From the NCBI RefSeq assembly GCF_006494775.1, contig NZ_CP041146.1, positions 1,550,001 to 1,614,000 on the forward strand: a DNA stretch of 64,000 nt. The letters run 5' to 3'. The notes under the pieces are model-generated. The model saw nothing but the letters and a program-made list of their open reading frames with translations. It searched no databases and had not been told where the DNA came from. Made by a program: the position numbers and the translations under genes. Of this stretch, positions 36,330 through 46,335 are shown in pieces (position 1 is the stretch's first letter; each line of letters begins with the position of its first letter). The DNA comes from Nocardioides humi. Lineage in GTDB: Bacteria; Actinomycetota; Actinomycetes; Propionibacteriales; Nocardioidaceae.

Positions 36330-37126
36330 CAGGCGCGGTCCTCGCCGGGGGTGCGAGCGACCACGAAGACGCGGCGGAAGGGCAGCACGACGCCGTGCCC
36401 GTCGTCGGGGTACGCCGCGCGCAGCCGGGCCTTGAGCTCCTCCTCGAACCGCGGGCGGAGGTCGTCGGGCAGCGCCTGCAGGGTCGGGCGGGCGCCGGTG
36501 CCCGAGACCCAGGCGAAGACCGGGTCCGGGCCGTGCAGCACGTGGAGGTAGGTCGTCTCCCAGGCGTCGACCTCGCAGCCGAGCGCCTGGAGGGCCCGCA
36601 GGTAGGTCGCGGCGTCGCGGGATCGCGGCGCGGCGACGCCGGCCGTGTGGGCGGCGTACGGCGCCTCGGCGGCGAGCTCCGCCCGGAGCGTGTGACTGGG
36701 CTCGTCGTGGTTGCCCGGCACCTGGAAGGCCAGCCGGCCGCCGGGGGCGACCGCCCGCACGAGCGCGGGGAGCAGGTCGAGGTGCTCGGGCAGCCACTGC
36801 AGCGTCGCGTTGGACACGAGGACGTCGACACCGCCCGCCGGAGCGGCGCGCAGCCAGTCGCGCAGGTCGGCCCTGTGGAAAGCCACGTGTGCCGCGGCCG
36901 AACTGTCGGAGGCGGCGCGGATCATGGCGTCACTGGAATCGACACCGGTGACCGCCGCACCCGGCCAGCGGTCAGCGAGGAGGGAGGTGAGATTGCCAGG
37001 TCCACAACCGAGGTCGACCACCACGCGTGGATCGGCGGCGGCGACCCGGCCGACGAGGTCGAGGAACGGGCGGCCACGCTCGTCCGCGTAGGCCAGGTAG
37101 CGGTCGGGGTCCCAGGCGAGGGTCAT
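36329..37126 (-). CDS. tam: Trans-aconitate 2-methyltransferase
   Basis: A 265-residue SAM-dependent class I methyltransferase. VVDLGCGPGNLT is motif I, TGVDSSDAMIRAA motif II, and VLVSNATLQWLPEHLDLLP is the Tam signature; the N-terminus MTLAWDPDRYLAYADERGRP matches the family exactly. Tam methylates trans-aconitate, an inhibitor formed by side reaction of the TCA cycle. Its start overlaps the stop of the upstream hydrolase by 4 bp. Confidence 0.88.
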   Translation of the reverse strand: MTLAWDPDRYLAYADERGRPFLDLVGRVAAADPRVVVDLGCGPGNLTSLLADRWPGAAVTGVDSSDAMIRAASDSSAAAHVAFHRADLRDWLRAAPAGGVDVLVSNATLQWLPEHLDLLPALVRAVAPGGRLAFQVPGNHDEPSHTLRAELAAEAPYAAHTAGVAAPRSRDAATYLRALQALGCEVDAWETTYLHVLHGPDPVFAWVSGTGARPTLQALPDDLRPRFEEELKARLRAAYPDDGHGVVLPFRRVFVVARTPGEDRA

Positions 37127-38028
37127 GGCTGTGCTCCTTCACGGAAGTGGTCGAGGATGCGGGCGTTGACCACGTCCGGGCGCTCGAGCTGGAGGAAGTG
37201 CCCGGCGCCGTCGACGACGGCCACGCGACTGCCGGCCGGCAGGCGGTCGCCGATCCGTCCGGCCCAGCGCACGTCGAGGCAGCCGTCGTCGGCGCCGTGC
37301 AGGTAGAGCAGCGGCACCCGGAGCTCGCGGGTCCAGTCACGCGCCAGCGACCGGTACCGCTCCGGGAGCTGCCGGATCCGCGGCTGGGCGCGGTAGTAGC
37401 CGATCGCGGCGGCCTTGTGCGCGTCGTCGGGTACGGCGGCGGCGAGGTGGGCGAGGTCGTCCGTCGCGTCGTAGCCCGGGGACCAACGACGCCACAGGTG
37501 GGCGACCAGGGCGTCGAAGCGCTGCTCGGGCAGGCGGGGCAGCTGGTTGAACAGCGTGTACCAGCTCAGGCCGGCCTGACGGGGCAGGATGCGCAGCCAG
37601 TGCCGGAGGTCGTCACGGCGCGGGCTCATCACGGAGAAGGGAGGTACGGACAGCGACACGATCGCTCCGAACGGGGCGGCCGGCGAGGCCGCGACGCCGT
37701 TGGCGGTGATCGCGCCCCAGTCGTGCCCGACGAGCACGGCCCGGTGGTCGCCGCCGTACGCGCGGTGGAGGCCGAGCACGTCGTGCATCAGCGCGGGGAC
37801 GTGGTAGCTGCCGTCGTCGGGGATGCCGCTGGGCGCGTAGCCCCGGGTGAACGGCGCGACGACGCGGTAGCCCGCGCCGGCGAGCGCCGGGCCGAGGTGC
37901 CGCCACGTGTGCGCGGTGTCGGGGAACCCGTGCACGAGCACGGCCAGCGGCCGGTCCCGGTCGTCGACGTCACCCCAGATGAGGCTGGTCAGGGCGACCG
38001 GGCCGAGGTCGGCGGTGCGCTGGTTCAC
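37123..38028 (-). CDS. Alpha/beta hydrolase (epoxide-hydrolase-like)
   Basis: A 301-residue alpha/beta hydrolase. HGFPDTAHTWRHL gives the HGxP oxyanion motif; the nucleophile elbow VGHDWGA holds an aspartate, as in epoxide hydrolases and dehalogenases; GAGHFLQLE contains the catalytic histidine. Coupled to tam downstream and divergent from a MarR regulator, which probably represses it through the palindrome in between. Substrate unknown. Confidence 0.85.
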   Translation of the reverse strand: MNQRTADLGPVALTSLIWGDVDDRDRPLAVLVHGFPDTAHTWRHLGPALAGAGYRVVAPFTRGYAPSGIPDDGSYHVPALMHDVLGLHRAYGGDHRAVLVGHDWGAITANGVAASPAAPFGAIVSLSVPPFSVMSPRRDDLRHWLRILPRQAGLSWYTLFNQLPRLPEQRFDALVAHLWRRWSPGYDATDDLAHLAAAVPDDAHKAAAIGYYRAQPRIRQLPERYRSLARDWTRELRVPLLYLHGADDGCLDVRWAGRIGDRLPAGSRVAVVDGAGHFLQLERPDVVNARILDHFREGAQP

Positions 38029-38050
38029 GGGGCGACCCTATGCCGAGCCT

Positions 38051-38066
38051 ATCTTGATATCAAGAT
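38051..38066. promoter_or_regulatory. MarR-type operator palindrome
   Basis: ATCTTGATATCAAGAT is a perfect 16-bp palindrome in the 65-bp gap between the hydrolase and marR-like starts. TATCTTGATATCAAGAT sequences are the classic shape of MarR/OhrR operators, so the regulator encoded 28 nt away very likely binds here and controls both divergent transcripts. Confidence 0.7.
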
Positions 38067-38093
38067 TCTCGACTCGTCGGATAAGGTGGCGCC

Positions 38094-38582
38094 ATGCGGG
38101 ACGAGGTGGACGAGCTGATCGAGGCGTGGGCGCGTGAGCGCGGCGACCTCGACCTCGGTCCCGTGTCGGTGTTCAGCCGGATCTCCCGGCTGGCGCACCA
38201 CGTCGACCGGGCCCGCCGGCAGGCGTTCACCACCCACGGCATCGAGTCGTGGGAGTTCGACGTGCTGGCGGCGCTGCGCCGGGCCGGCGAGCCGTACGAG
38301 CTCTCCCCCGGCCGGCTGCTGCGCGAGACGCTGGTGACCAGCGGGACGATGACCAACCGGGTCGACCGGCTCACCGTCCGCGGCCTGGTCGAGCGGCACC
38401 CCGACCCCTCGGACCGCCGGGGCGTGCTCGTCCGGCTCACGCCGGAGGGCAAGGACGCCGTCGACGGCGCGTTCGCCGCGCTGCTGGACGCCGAGCGCGA
38501 GCTGCTGACCGGACTGTCGGAGTCGGACCAGACCGAGCTGGCCGGCCTGCTCCGCCGGCTGCTGGTGCCGTTCGCGGGCTGA
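38094..38582 (+). CDS. MarR-family transcriptional regulator
   Basis: A 162-residue winged-helix protein. LLRETLVTSGTMTNRVDRLTVRGLVERHPDPSDRRG covers recognition helix and wing with the DxR motif of MarR proteins. Flanking helices (VFSRISRLAHHVDRARRQAF; LLDAERELLTGLSESDQ) form the dimer interface. Divergent from the hydrolase/tam pair over a perfect palindrome. Its ligand cannot be inferred. Confidence 0.9.
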   Translation: MRDEVDELIEAWARERGDLDLGPVSVFSRISRLAHHVDRARRQAFTTHGIESWEFDVLAALRRAGEPYELSPGRLLRETLVTSGTMTNRVDRLTVRGLVERHPDPSDRRGVLVRLTPEGKDAVDGAFAALLDAERELLTGLSESDQTELAGLLRRLLVPFAG

Positions 38583-38608
38583 CGCGCCGGGACGGGCCAG
38601 GACGCGGC

Positions 38609-40441
38609 CTACTCCAGGAGCTCGGCGGCCTCGAGCCACTCCAGCTCGGCGGTCTCCCTCTCCTCCTGCAGCGCGGTCAGCTCGGCGCCGATCGCGGTGA
38701 GCCGCTCCGGGTCGGTCGCGTGCGCCGCGAGGTCGGCGGTCAGCTCGGCCTCGCGACCCGCCAGTCGCTCGAGGACCTTGTCGAGCCGGGCGACGGTCTT
38801 GCGCGCCGCCCGCTCCTCCGCCGACCCGGCCCTCGCCTTGGGGGTCGCGGTCACGTGCTCGAACTGCTCGATTGAACGGTTTGAGGGAGGATCCGGCGTC
38901 TGTTCCTGCTCGATCCGTTCAATTGCGCGGTTCGCGTCAGCCAGCGCACCGGCCCGGCGCTCGAGGTACTCCTCGACCCCGCGCGGGAGCATCGAGATCC
39001 GGCCGTCGCCGAGCAGCGCCCAGACGGAGTCGGTGACCCGCTCGAGGAAGTACCGGTCGTGGGAGACGACGACGAGGGTGCCGGGCCAGCCGTCGAGGAA
39101 GTCCTCGAGGACGTTGAGGGTCTCGATGTCGAGGTCGTTGGTCGGCTCGTCGAGGAGCAGCACGTTGGGCTCGGTCAGCAGCAGCCGGAGCAGCTGGAAG
39201 CGTCGCCGCTCGCCGCCGGACAGGTCGCCGATCCGAGCGGTGAGCCGGTCGCCGGTGAACCCGAACCGCTCGAGCATGGAGGTCGCGGTGATCTCGCCGT
39301 CGGCGGTGCGGGTGACCCGGCGGATGCCCTCGACGGTGGCGAGCACCCGGGCGTCGGGGTCGTCGACCTCGACGTCCTGGGTGAGGTGCTGGAGCGCGAC
39401 GGTCCGGCCGTGCCTGACCCGGCCGGCCGAGGGCGCCGCCTCGCCGGACAGCAGTGACAGGACGGAGGTCTTGCCGGCGCCGTTGACGCCGACCAGGCCG
39501 AGCCGGTCGCCGGGCCCGAGGCGCCAGGTGGCGTGCGAGAGCAGCTGGCGGGTCCCGCGGGCGAAGTCGACGTCCTCGACGTCGATGACGTCCTTGCCGA
39601 GCCGCTGGGTCGCGAACCGCTGCAGCTCGAGCCGGTCGCGTGGCGGGGGCACGTCCTCGATGAGGGCGTTGGCGGCGTCGATGCGGAACTTCGGCTTGGA
39701 GGTGCGGGCGGGGGCGCCGCGGCGCAGCCAGGCGAGCTCCTTGCGGACCAGGTTCTGCCGCCGCTGTTCGGAGGCGGCGGCCTGGCGCTGGCGCTCGGCC
39801 TTGGCGAGCACGAAGGCGGCGTACCCGCCCTCGTAGGTGTCGACGGCGCCGTCGTGGACCTCCCAGGTCTGCTGGCACACGGCGTCGAGGAACCACCGAT
39901 CGTGGGTCACCACGACCAGCGCGGAGGGGCGCGCGGCGAGGTGGGCGGCGAGCCAGGCGACCGCCTCGACGTCGAGATGGTTGGTGGGCTCGTCGAGCAC
40001 GACCAGGTCGTGGTCGCCCAGCAGCAGGCCGGCCAGCGCGCACCGGCGCCGCTCGCCGCCGGAGAGGCCGTGGACGGCGCGGTCCAGGTCGACCCCGGCG
40101 AGCAGCACCTCCACGATCTCGCGCAGCCGGGCGTCCGCGGCCCACTCGTGGTCGGCCATGCCCTGCAGCACGACCTCGCGGACGGTGTGGCTGTCGTCGA
40201 AGTCGTCGTGCTGGGCGAGCACGCCGAGCAGCAGGCCGCGCTGACGCGAGACCCGTCCCTCGTCAGGCTCCTCGGCACCGGTCATCAGCCGCAGCAGCGT
40301 GGTCTTGCCGTCGCCGTTGCGGCCGACGATGCCGATCCGCTCCCCCTCGCCCACGCCGAGCGAGACGTCCGTGAGGAGCGGGCGGACGCCGTACGACTTC
40401 GAGACCCGCTCCAGGCTCAGGAGCGAACGCGGCTCAGGCAT
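38609..40441 (-). CDS. ABC-F family ATPase (Uup/EttA-like)
   Basis: A 610-residue protein with two ABC domains and no membrane segments. Walker A boxes are GRNGDGKTT (~39) and GVNGAGKTS (~320); signatures LSGGERRR occur in both; DEPTNHLD and DEPTNDLD are the Walker B/D-loop segments. The ~75-residue linker (RRGAPARTSKPKFR) is the P-site tRNA-interaction motif region, and the C-terminus is a coiled coil as in Uup. ABC-F proteins act on the ribosome rather than in transport. Its start overlaps ispE by 8 bp. Confidence 0.92.
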   Translation of the reverse strand: MPEPRSLLSLERVSKSYGVRPLLTDVSLGVGEGERIGIVGRNGDGKTTLLRLMTGAEEPDEGRVSRQRGLLLGVLAQHDDFDDSHTVREVVLQGMADHEWAADARLREIVEVLLAGVDLDRAVHGLSGGERRRCALAGLLLGDHDLVVLDEPTNHLDVEAVAWLAAHLAARPSALVVVTHDRWFLDAVCQQTWEVHDGAVDTYEGGYAAFVLAKAERQRQAAASEQRRQNLVRKELAWLRRGAPARTSKPKFRIDAANALIEDVPPPRDRLELQRFATQRLGKDVIDVEDVDFARGTRQLLSHATWRLGPGDRLGLVGVNGAGKTSVLSLLSGEAAPSAGRVRHGRTVALQHLTQDVEVDDPDARVLATVEGIRRVTRTADGEITATSMLERFGFTGDRLTARIGDLSGGERRRFQLLRLLLTEPNVLLLDEPTNDLDIETLNVLEDFLDGWPGTLVVVSHDRYFLERVTDSVWALLGDGRISMLPRGVEEYLERRAGALADANRAIERIEQEQTPDPPSNRSIEQFEHVTATPKARAGSAEERAARKTVARLDKVLERLAGREAELTADLAAHATDPERLTAIGAELTALQEERETAELEWLEAAELLE

Positions 40442-41327
40442 AGGTCACCACATGGGCACCGGCGACGGGGCCGGGCGCGAGCGTGCAGCGGTGCCCCTCG
40501 GCGGTCAGGTCCGCGACGGTCGCGCGGGCCTCCTCGACGTCCTCGTGGAGGACGAGCAGGGTGGGGCCGGACCCGGAGAGGAGGACGCCGTCGGGCGCCC
40601 GGCTGCGCAGCTGCACCTCGATGTCGACCAGGTCGGGGCGCAGGTCGCGGGCGGCCGGCCAGAGGTCGTTGGCGAGCAGGTCGCCGATCTCGTCGGTGTA
40701 GCCGTGGCCGAGCGCCTCGATCAGGGCGTCGGGTGTCGGCGGCTCGGCGGGGGCGTCGGGTGCGAGCTCGTCGAAGTGGCCGTAGACCGCCGGCGTGGAG
40801 AGGCCCTCGTCGGAGAGGACGACGACCCACCACACGGAGCTGTTGTCCTCGACGGGGGTGACGATCTCGCCGTGGCCGGTGCCGAGCGCGGTGCCGCCGA
40901 GCAGGGCGAAGGGCACGTCGCTGCCGAGGGTGCCGGCGATCCGCAGCAGGTCGTCGTCGGGGGTCTGCAGGTCCCAGAGCCGGTCCAGTGCGAGCAGCGT
41001 GGCGGCGGCGTCGGCGGACCCGCCGGCCATCCCGCCCATCACGGGGATGCCCTTGGCGATGGTGATCCGGGCCGCCCGGTCGAGCCCGTGGTGGGCGGTG
41101 ATCGCCCGGCCGGCCCGGATCGCGATGTTCGCCTCGTCGAGGGGTACGCCGTCGATCGGCTCGGTCAGCCCGACGGACCAGTCGGCGGCCTCGACCACGG
41201 TGACGTCGTCATACAGGCCGACCGCCTGGTAGACGGTCGCGAGGGCGTGCTTGCCGTCCGGCCGCAGCCCGCCGACTCCGAGATGGAGGTTGATCTTCGC
41301 GGGGGCCCGCACCGTCACCTGGGTCAT
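40434..41327 (-). CDS. ispE: 4-(cytidine 5'-diphospho)-2-C-methyl-D-erythritol kinase
   Basis: A 297-residue GHMP kinase, fourth committed enzyme of the MEP isoprenoid pathway. [13 protein letters not shown] is the N-terminal substrate motif, [18 protein letters not shown] the GHMP phosphate-binding loop, and [10 protein letters not shown] motif III. ATG 41327 overlaps the rsmA stop by 4 bp. The rpfB-rsmA-ispE-ABC-F order is conserved in actinobacteria. Confidence 0.95.
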   Translation of the reverse strand: MTQVTVRAPAKINLHLGVGGLRPDGKHALATVYQAVGLYDDVTVVEAADWSVGLTEPIDGVPLDEANIAIRAGRAITAHHGLDRAARITIAKGIPVMGGMAGGSADAAATLLALDRLWDLQTPDDDLLRIAGTLGSDVPFALLGGTALGTGHGEIVTPVEDNSSVWWVVVLSDEGLSTPAVYGHFDELAPDAPAEPPTPDALIEALGHGYTDEIGDLLANDLWPAARDLRPDLVDIEVQLRSRAPDGVLLSGSGPTLLVLHEDVEEARATVADLTAEGHRCTLAPGPVAGAHVVTYA

Positions 41328-42211
41328 GCGCTCTCCGGGGTCATCTCGTGGAGGGCGATCGCGATCGCCACGAAGTCGTCGATCCCGAGCGTCTCGCCGC
41401 GCGTCAGCGGGTCGATGCCCACCGCCCGCAGCGCCGCTTCCGCCTGCTCCGCCCCGCCGGCCAGCGTGCGCAGCGCGCCCCGGAGCGCCTTGCGCCGCTG
41501 GGCGAACGCCGCGTCGATGACGGCGAACACCTCCTCGCGCGCGATCCGGTCCGTGGGCGGCTCGCGCCGGGTCCAGGCGACCAGCCCGGAGTCGACGTTG
41601 GGGGCCGGCCAGAACACGTTGCGCCCGATCGCCCCCGCCCGTCGTACGTCGGCGAACCAGGCCGCCTTCGCCGACGGGACGCCGTACGTCTTCGATCCCG
41701 GGGGTGCGGCCAGGCGGTCGGCGACCTCCGCCTGCACCATCACCAGGCCGTGCTCGAGCGAGGGCAGCAGCGCCATCAGGTGCAGCAGCACCGGGACGGA
41801 GACGTTGTAGGGCAGGTTCGCGACCAGCGCCTGCGGCGGCGGCCCGGGCAGCTCGGTCACGCTCATCGCGTCGGCGAGCACGACCCGGAGCCGGCCCGCC
41901 TGAGCGGGCGCGAAGGCCTCGATCGTCGCGGGCAGCTCGCCGGCCAGCAGCGGGTCGACCTCGATCGCCGTCACCTCGGCTCCGGTCTCGAGCAGCGCCA
42001 GGGTCAGCGACCCCAGTCCCGGCCCGACCTCGACGACGACCTCCCCCGCCGTCACGCCCGACTCGCGCACGATCCGCCGGACCGTGTTGGCGTCGATGAC
42101 GAAGTTCTGCCCCCGCTGCTTGGTGGGACGCAGGCCCAGCCGCGCCGCCAGCTCCCGAACCTCCGCCGGGCCTAGATGAGTGACCCCACGATCTCGCACG
42201 CCGAGCACCAC
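41324..42211 (-). CDS. rsmA: 16S rRNA (A1518/A1519-N6) dimethyltransferase
   Basis: A KsgA/RsmA rRNA methylase of up to 295 residues. [13 protein letters not shown] is the N-terminal RNA-binding motif, [20 protein letters not shown] motif I, and [13 protein letters not shown] the NLPY catalytic motif. The exact start is uncertain: GTG at 42211, 42208 or 42199 are in frame, all inside the inverted-repeat element upstream, which suggests that the element supplied the present initiation codon. Confidence 0.92.
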   Translation of the reverse strand: MVLGVRDRGVTHLGPAEVRELAARLGLRPTKQRGQNFVIDANTVRRIVRESGVTAGEVVVEVGPGLGSLTLALLETGAEVTAIEVDPLLAGELPATIEAFAPAQAGRLRVVLADAMSVTELPGPPPQALVANLPYNVSVPVLLHLMALLPSLEHGLVMVQAEVADRLAAPPGSKTYGVPSAKAAWFADVRRAGAIGRNVFWPAPNVDSGLVAWTRREPPTDRIAREEVFAVIDAAFAQRRKALRGALRTLAGGAEQAEAALRAVGIDPLTRGETLGIDDFVAIAIALHEMTPESA

Positions 42212-42332
42212 TCAGCATCCGGGCCGGCGGCGTTGCCGACGCTCGACGTGCGCCCAGCATGCCTTCGCGCCGGCGCCTTGCCGGACCGGCGCCGAGCGGC
42301 GCTCAACGAGCGATCTCGCGGAGTCACTCATC
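42175..42332. mobile_element. MITE-like non-coding element, copy 2 (overlaps rsmA start)
   Basis: GATGAGTGAC (42175-42184) and GTCACTCATC (42323-42332) are exact inverted repeats, with weaker pairing extending each arm to ~35 bp (GATCTCGC, GAGC). The core is clearly related to that of 27175-27337. The 158-bp element lies between rpfB and rsmA and contains the possible rsmA start codons. A 39-codon frame inside it is not convincing as a gene. Confidence 0.55.
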
Positions 42333-42380
42333 GAGCAGCCGCGGCGCGGAGGATTCAGGCATGGGGCCCAGGCTATCGGG

Positions 42381-43755
<1,375 letters not shown>

Positions 43756-44610
43756 CTACCAAGAGCCGCCGAAGGCCGCCTCGGTGTTGGCGTCGATGGC
43801 GGCGCACAGCTCCCCGAGGTCCTCGCCCCGCTCGGCGGCCATCGCGCGCACCGTCAGCGGGACGAGGTACGACGCGTTGGCGCGGCCGCGGTACGGCGCC
43901 GGTGTGAGGTACGGCGCGTCCGTCTCCACCAGCAGCCGGTCGCGCGGCACGATCCGCAGCGCCTCGCGCAGCGGCGCGGCGTTCTTGAACGTGACGGTGC
44001 CGGCGAAGGACAGATGGGCGCCGCGGTCCAGGCAGGCGCGCGCGAAGTCCGCGTCGCCGGAGAAGCAGTGCATCACCCAGCGGTCCGGCGCGCCCTCGCT
44101 GTCGATGACCTCGAGCACCTCGTCGTGGGTGTCCCGATCGTGGATGACCAGCGTCCTGCCGAGCCGCTTGGCGATGTCGACATGGCGGCGGAAGGACTCC
44201 ACCTGGACGGCGCGCCCCTCCTCGCCGGTGCGGAAGGCGTCGAGGCCGGTCTCCCCCACCGCGCGCACCCGGTCGTGGGCGCCGGCGAGCCGCTCGATCT
44301 CGTCCCAGGCGGCCTCCAGCGCCGCCCGGCCGCCCTCGGCGAGGATCCGCGGCGCCTCGTTGGGGTGCAGCGCGACGCCGGCCACCAGCGCGTCGTGCTC
44401 GGTCGCCGCGGCGACCGCCCACCGGGCGCCGGGCAGGTCGCAGCCGATCTGCACGATCCGGGGTACGCCGACGGCGGCCGCCGCCGCGATCGCCTCGCCG
44501 GCGTCCCACGGCTCGGTGCCGCGTCCGGCCCGGCTGATGTCGAGGTGGCAGTGGTTGTCGACGACCGGGTGCGGCAGCGGCTCGGGCGCGGGCGGGCGCT
44601 CGTCGCTCAC
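43756..44610 (-). CDS. tatD: TatD-family metal-dependent DNase/hydrolase
   Basis: A 284-residue TIM-barrel hydrolase from GTG 44610. Metal ligands appear in VDNHCHLD (HxH), GETGLD (Glu), LVIHDRD (His), VMHCFSG (His) and ETDAPYLTP (Asp). TatD proteins are 3'-5' exonucleases or hydrolases in DNA repair; they are not part of the Tat export machinery. It precedes rpfB in the conserved actinobacterial cluster and overlaps the upstream hydrolase by 4 bp. Confidence 0.92.
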   Translation of the reverse strand: MSDERPPAPEPLPHPVVDNHCHLDISRAGRGTEPWDAGEAIAAAAAVGVPRIVQIGCDLPGARWAVAAATEHDALVAGVALHPNEAPRILAEGGRAALEAAWDEIERLAGAHDRVRAVGETGLDAFRTGEEGRAVQVESFRRHVDIAKRLGRTLVIHDRDTHDEVLEVIDSEGAPDRWVMHCFSGDADFARACLDRGAHLSFAGTVTFKNAAPLREALRIVPRDRLLVETDAPYLTPAPYRGRANASYLVPLTVRAMAAERGEDLGELCAAIDANTEAAFGGSW

Positions 44611-45461
44611 GCCGCCCCCGGGCCGACGCTGCGGACCCGGTCGAGGATCGCGTCGGCGAGCGCGTCGGGCGCCTGGGTCGGGATCCAGTGGGAGACGCCG
44701 TTGAGCTCGACGAAGCGGTACGGCGCGTCGACGTACCGGACCGTGTGCTCGACGCCCCAGCGGCCGAGCGCGATGTCGTGGTCGCTCCACACCATCGTGG
44801 TGGGGACGGTGACCCGGCCACGGCTCAGCCGCGGGTCGCCGAACGGCATGGCGCGGTACCAGTTCAGCGCGGTGGTCAGCGCGCCGTCGTCGACGATCCG
44901 GGCGCGGAACCGGTCGACGTCCTCGGCGGTCATCCCCGCGGCGCGCAGCTGCCTGTCGAGGAAGCCGCCGCGGCTGCGGCCGAGCCGCTCGGGGAGGAAC
45001 GGGACCTGGAAGGCGAGCATGTACCAGGACTTGAGGCCCTGGGTGGAGCGCACCATCGAGGCGAGGAACGCCTGCGGGTGCGGCACCGACACCGCGGTCA
45101 GGCTGGCCACGAGCTCGGGGTGGTGGATCGCGAGCAGCCACGACGGGATCGCGCCCCAGTCGTGGCCGACGACGTGCACCCGGCCGCCGGCCGCCTCGGC
45201 GAGCGCGCGGGCGTCGCCCAGCAGCTCGCTCATCTGGTAGTCGCGGCGCCGCCGGGGCCGCGCGCGCGGCGAGTAGCCGCGCTGGTCCATCGCCAGCGTC
45301 CGGCAGCCGGCCTCGTGCAGCAGCGGCGCCACCAGCCGCCAGCAGTCGGCCCGCTCGGGGAAGCCGTGGAGCAGGACGACCACGTCGCCGTCGATCGGCC
45401 CCTCGTCGTACACGTCGAGGACGAGGCCGCCGCGGGTGACGCTCGAGATCCGGTCAGTCAT
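44607..45461 (-). CDS. Alpha/beta hydrolase (haloalkane/epoxide-hydrolase-like)
   Basis: A 284-residue hydrolase starting at ATG 45461 (MTDRISS). LLHGFPERADCWR is the oxyanion region, VGHDWGAIP the elbow with an Asp nucleophile, and VSHWIPTQ holds the histidine. It lies between rsmI and tatD with 8-bp and 4-bp overlaps, clearly in the same operon, though metabolic links to these housekeeping genes are not obvious. Substrate unknown. Confidence 0.85.
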   Translation of the reverse strand: MTDRISSVTRGGLVLDVYDEGPIDGDVVVLLHGFPERADCWRLVAPLLHEAGCRTLAMDQRGYSPRARPRRRRDYQMSELLGDARALAEAAGGRVHVVGHDWGAIPSWLLAIHHPELVASLTAVSVPHPQAFLASMVRSTQGLKSWYMLAFQVPFLPERLGRSRGGFLDRQLRAAGMTAEDVDRFRARIVDDGALTTALNWYRAMPFGDPRLSRGRVTVPTTMVWSDHDIALGRWGVEHTVRYVDAPYRFVELNGVSHWIPTQAPDALADAILDRVRSVGPGAA

Positions 45462-46302
45462 GGATGTGCACCACCTGGTAGACGTCGCGTTTGGGGAGTC
45501 CAGCCTGCCCGGCCACCACGGCGATCGCATCCTTGCTTCGCATGCCGGACTCCACGAGCCCGGCCACCGCCGCCCGCAGGCTGTCGGGGTCGGTCGCCAT
45601 CCCGGCGCCGGGCGTCGCGCCCGCGACGACGATCGTCACCTCGCCGCGTACGCCGTCGGCGGCCCAGTCGACGAGGGCGGCCAGCGCGTCGCGGCGTACC
45701 TCCTCGTGGGTCTTGGTCAGCTCGCGGCACACCACGGCGGCACGGTCGGCGCCGAACGCGTCGCGCATCGCCTCCAGCGCGGCCGCGATGCGGTGCGGCG
45801 CCTCGAAGAAGACCAGGGTGCGCTGCTCGGTCGCGAGGTCCGCGAGCCGGCGCGCCCGCTCACCCGCCTTGCGCGGCAGGAAGCCCTCGAAGCAGAACCG
45901 GTCCACGGGCAGGCCGGACACCGCGAGCGCGGTGAGGACCGCGGAGGGGCCGGGCACGGCGGTGACCCGGATGCCGGCCTCGACGGCGGCAGCCACCAGC
46001 CGGTAGCCGGGGTCGGACACGCTCGGCATGCCCGCATCGGTCACCAGCACGACTCGCTCGCCCCCGACCAGGGCCTCCACGAGGGCCGGCGTGCGCGCGG
46101 CCTCGTTGCCCTCGAAGTACGACACGACGCGCCCGCTCAGCTCGATCCCCAGATCGGTCACCAGGCGCCGCAGCCGTCGCGTGTCCTCGGCGGCGACCAC
46201 GTCGGCGGCCGCCAGCTCCTCGGCCAGCCGGGGCGGGGCGTCGCCGACCTGACCGATCGGCGTGCCCGCCAGCACCAGGACTCCACTCACGGGACCGATC
46301 AT
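45454..46302 (-). CDS. rsmI: 16S rRNA (cytidine1402-2'-O)-methyltransferase
   Basis: A 282-residue tetrapyrrole-methylase-fold protein. LVLAGTPIGQVGD, AAEDTRRLRRL, VTDAGMPSVSDPGYRLV and FEGFLPRK are the RsmI signatures. It methylates the ribose of C1402 in the decoding centre. Start ATG 46302 is used; GTG 46290 is a close alternative. Divergent from the mannosyltransferase with only 33 bp between, an arrangement conserved in actinobacteria. Confidence 0.95.
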   Translation of the reverse strand: MIGPVSGVLVLAGTPIGQVGDAPPRLAEELAAADVVAAEDTRRLRRLVTDLGIELSGRVVSYFEGNEAARTPALVEALVGGERVVLVTDAGMPSVSDPGYRLVAAAVEAGIRVTAVPGPSAVLTALAVSGLPVDRFCFEGFLPRKAGERARRLADLATEQRTLVFFEAPHRIAAALEAMRDAFGADRAAVVCRELTKTHEEVRRDALAALVDWAADGVRGEVTIVVAGATPGAGMATDPDSLRAAVAGLVESGMRSKDAIAVVAGQAGLPKRDVYQVVHIHD

Positions 46303-46335
46303 CGCAGGCGGGGCCGCCACGTAGGCTTCGGCACC

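Noticed and set aside
42212..42330. Short frame reading MSDSARSLVERRSAP on the minus strand
   Set aside because: It coincides with the inverted-repeat element; the homologous element at 27175 does not keep the frame, so it is treated as non-coding.
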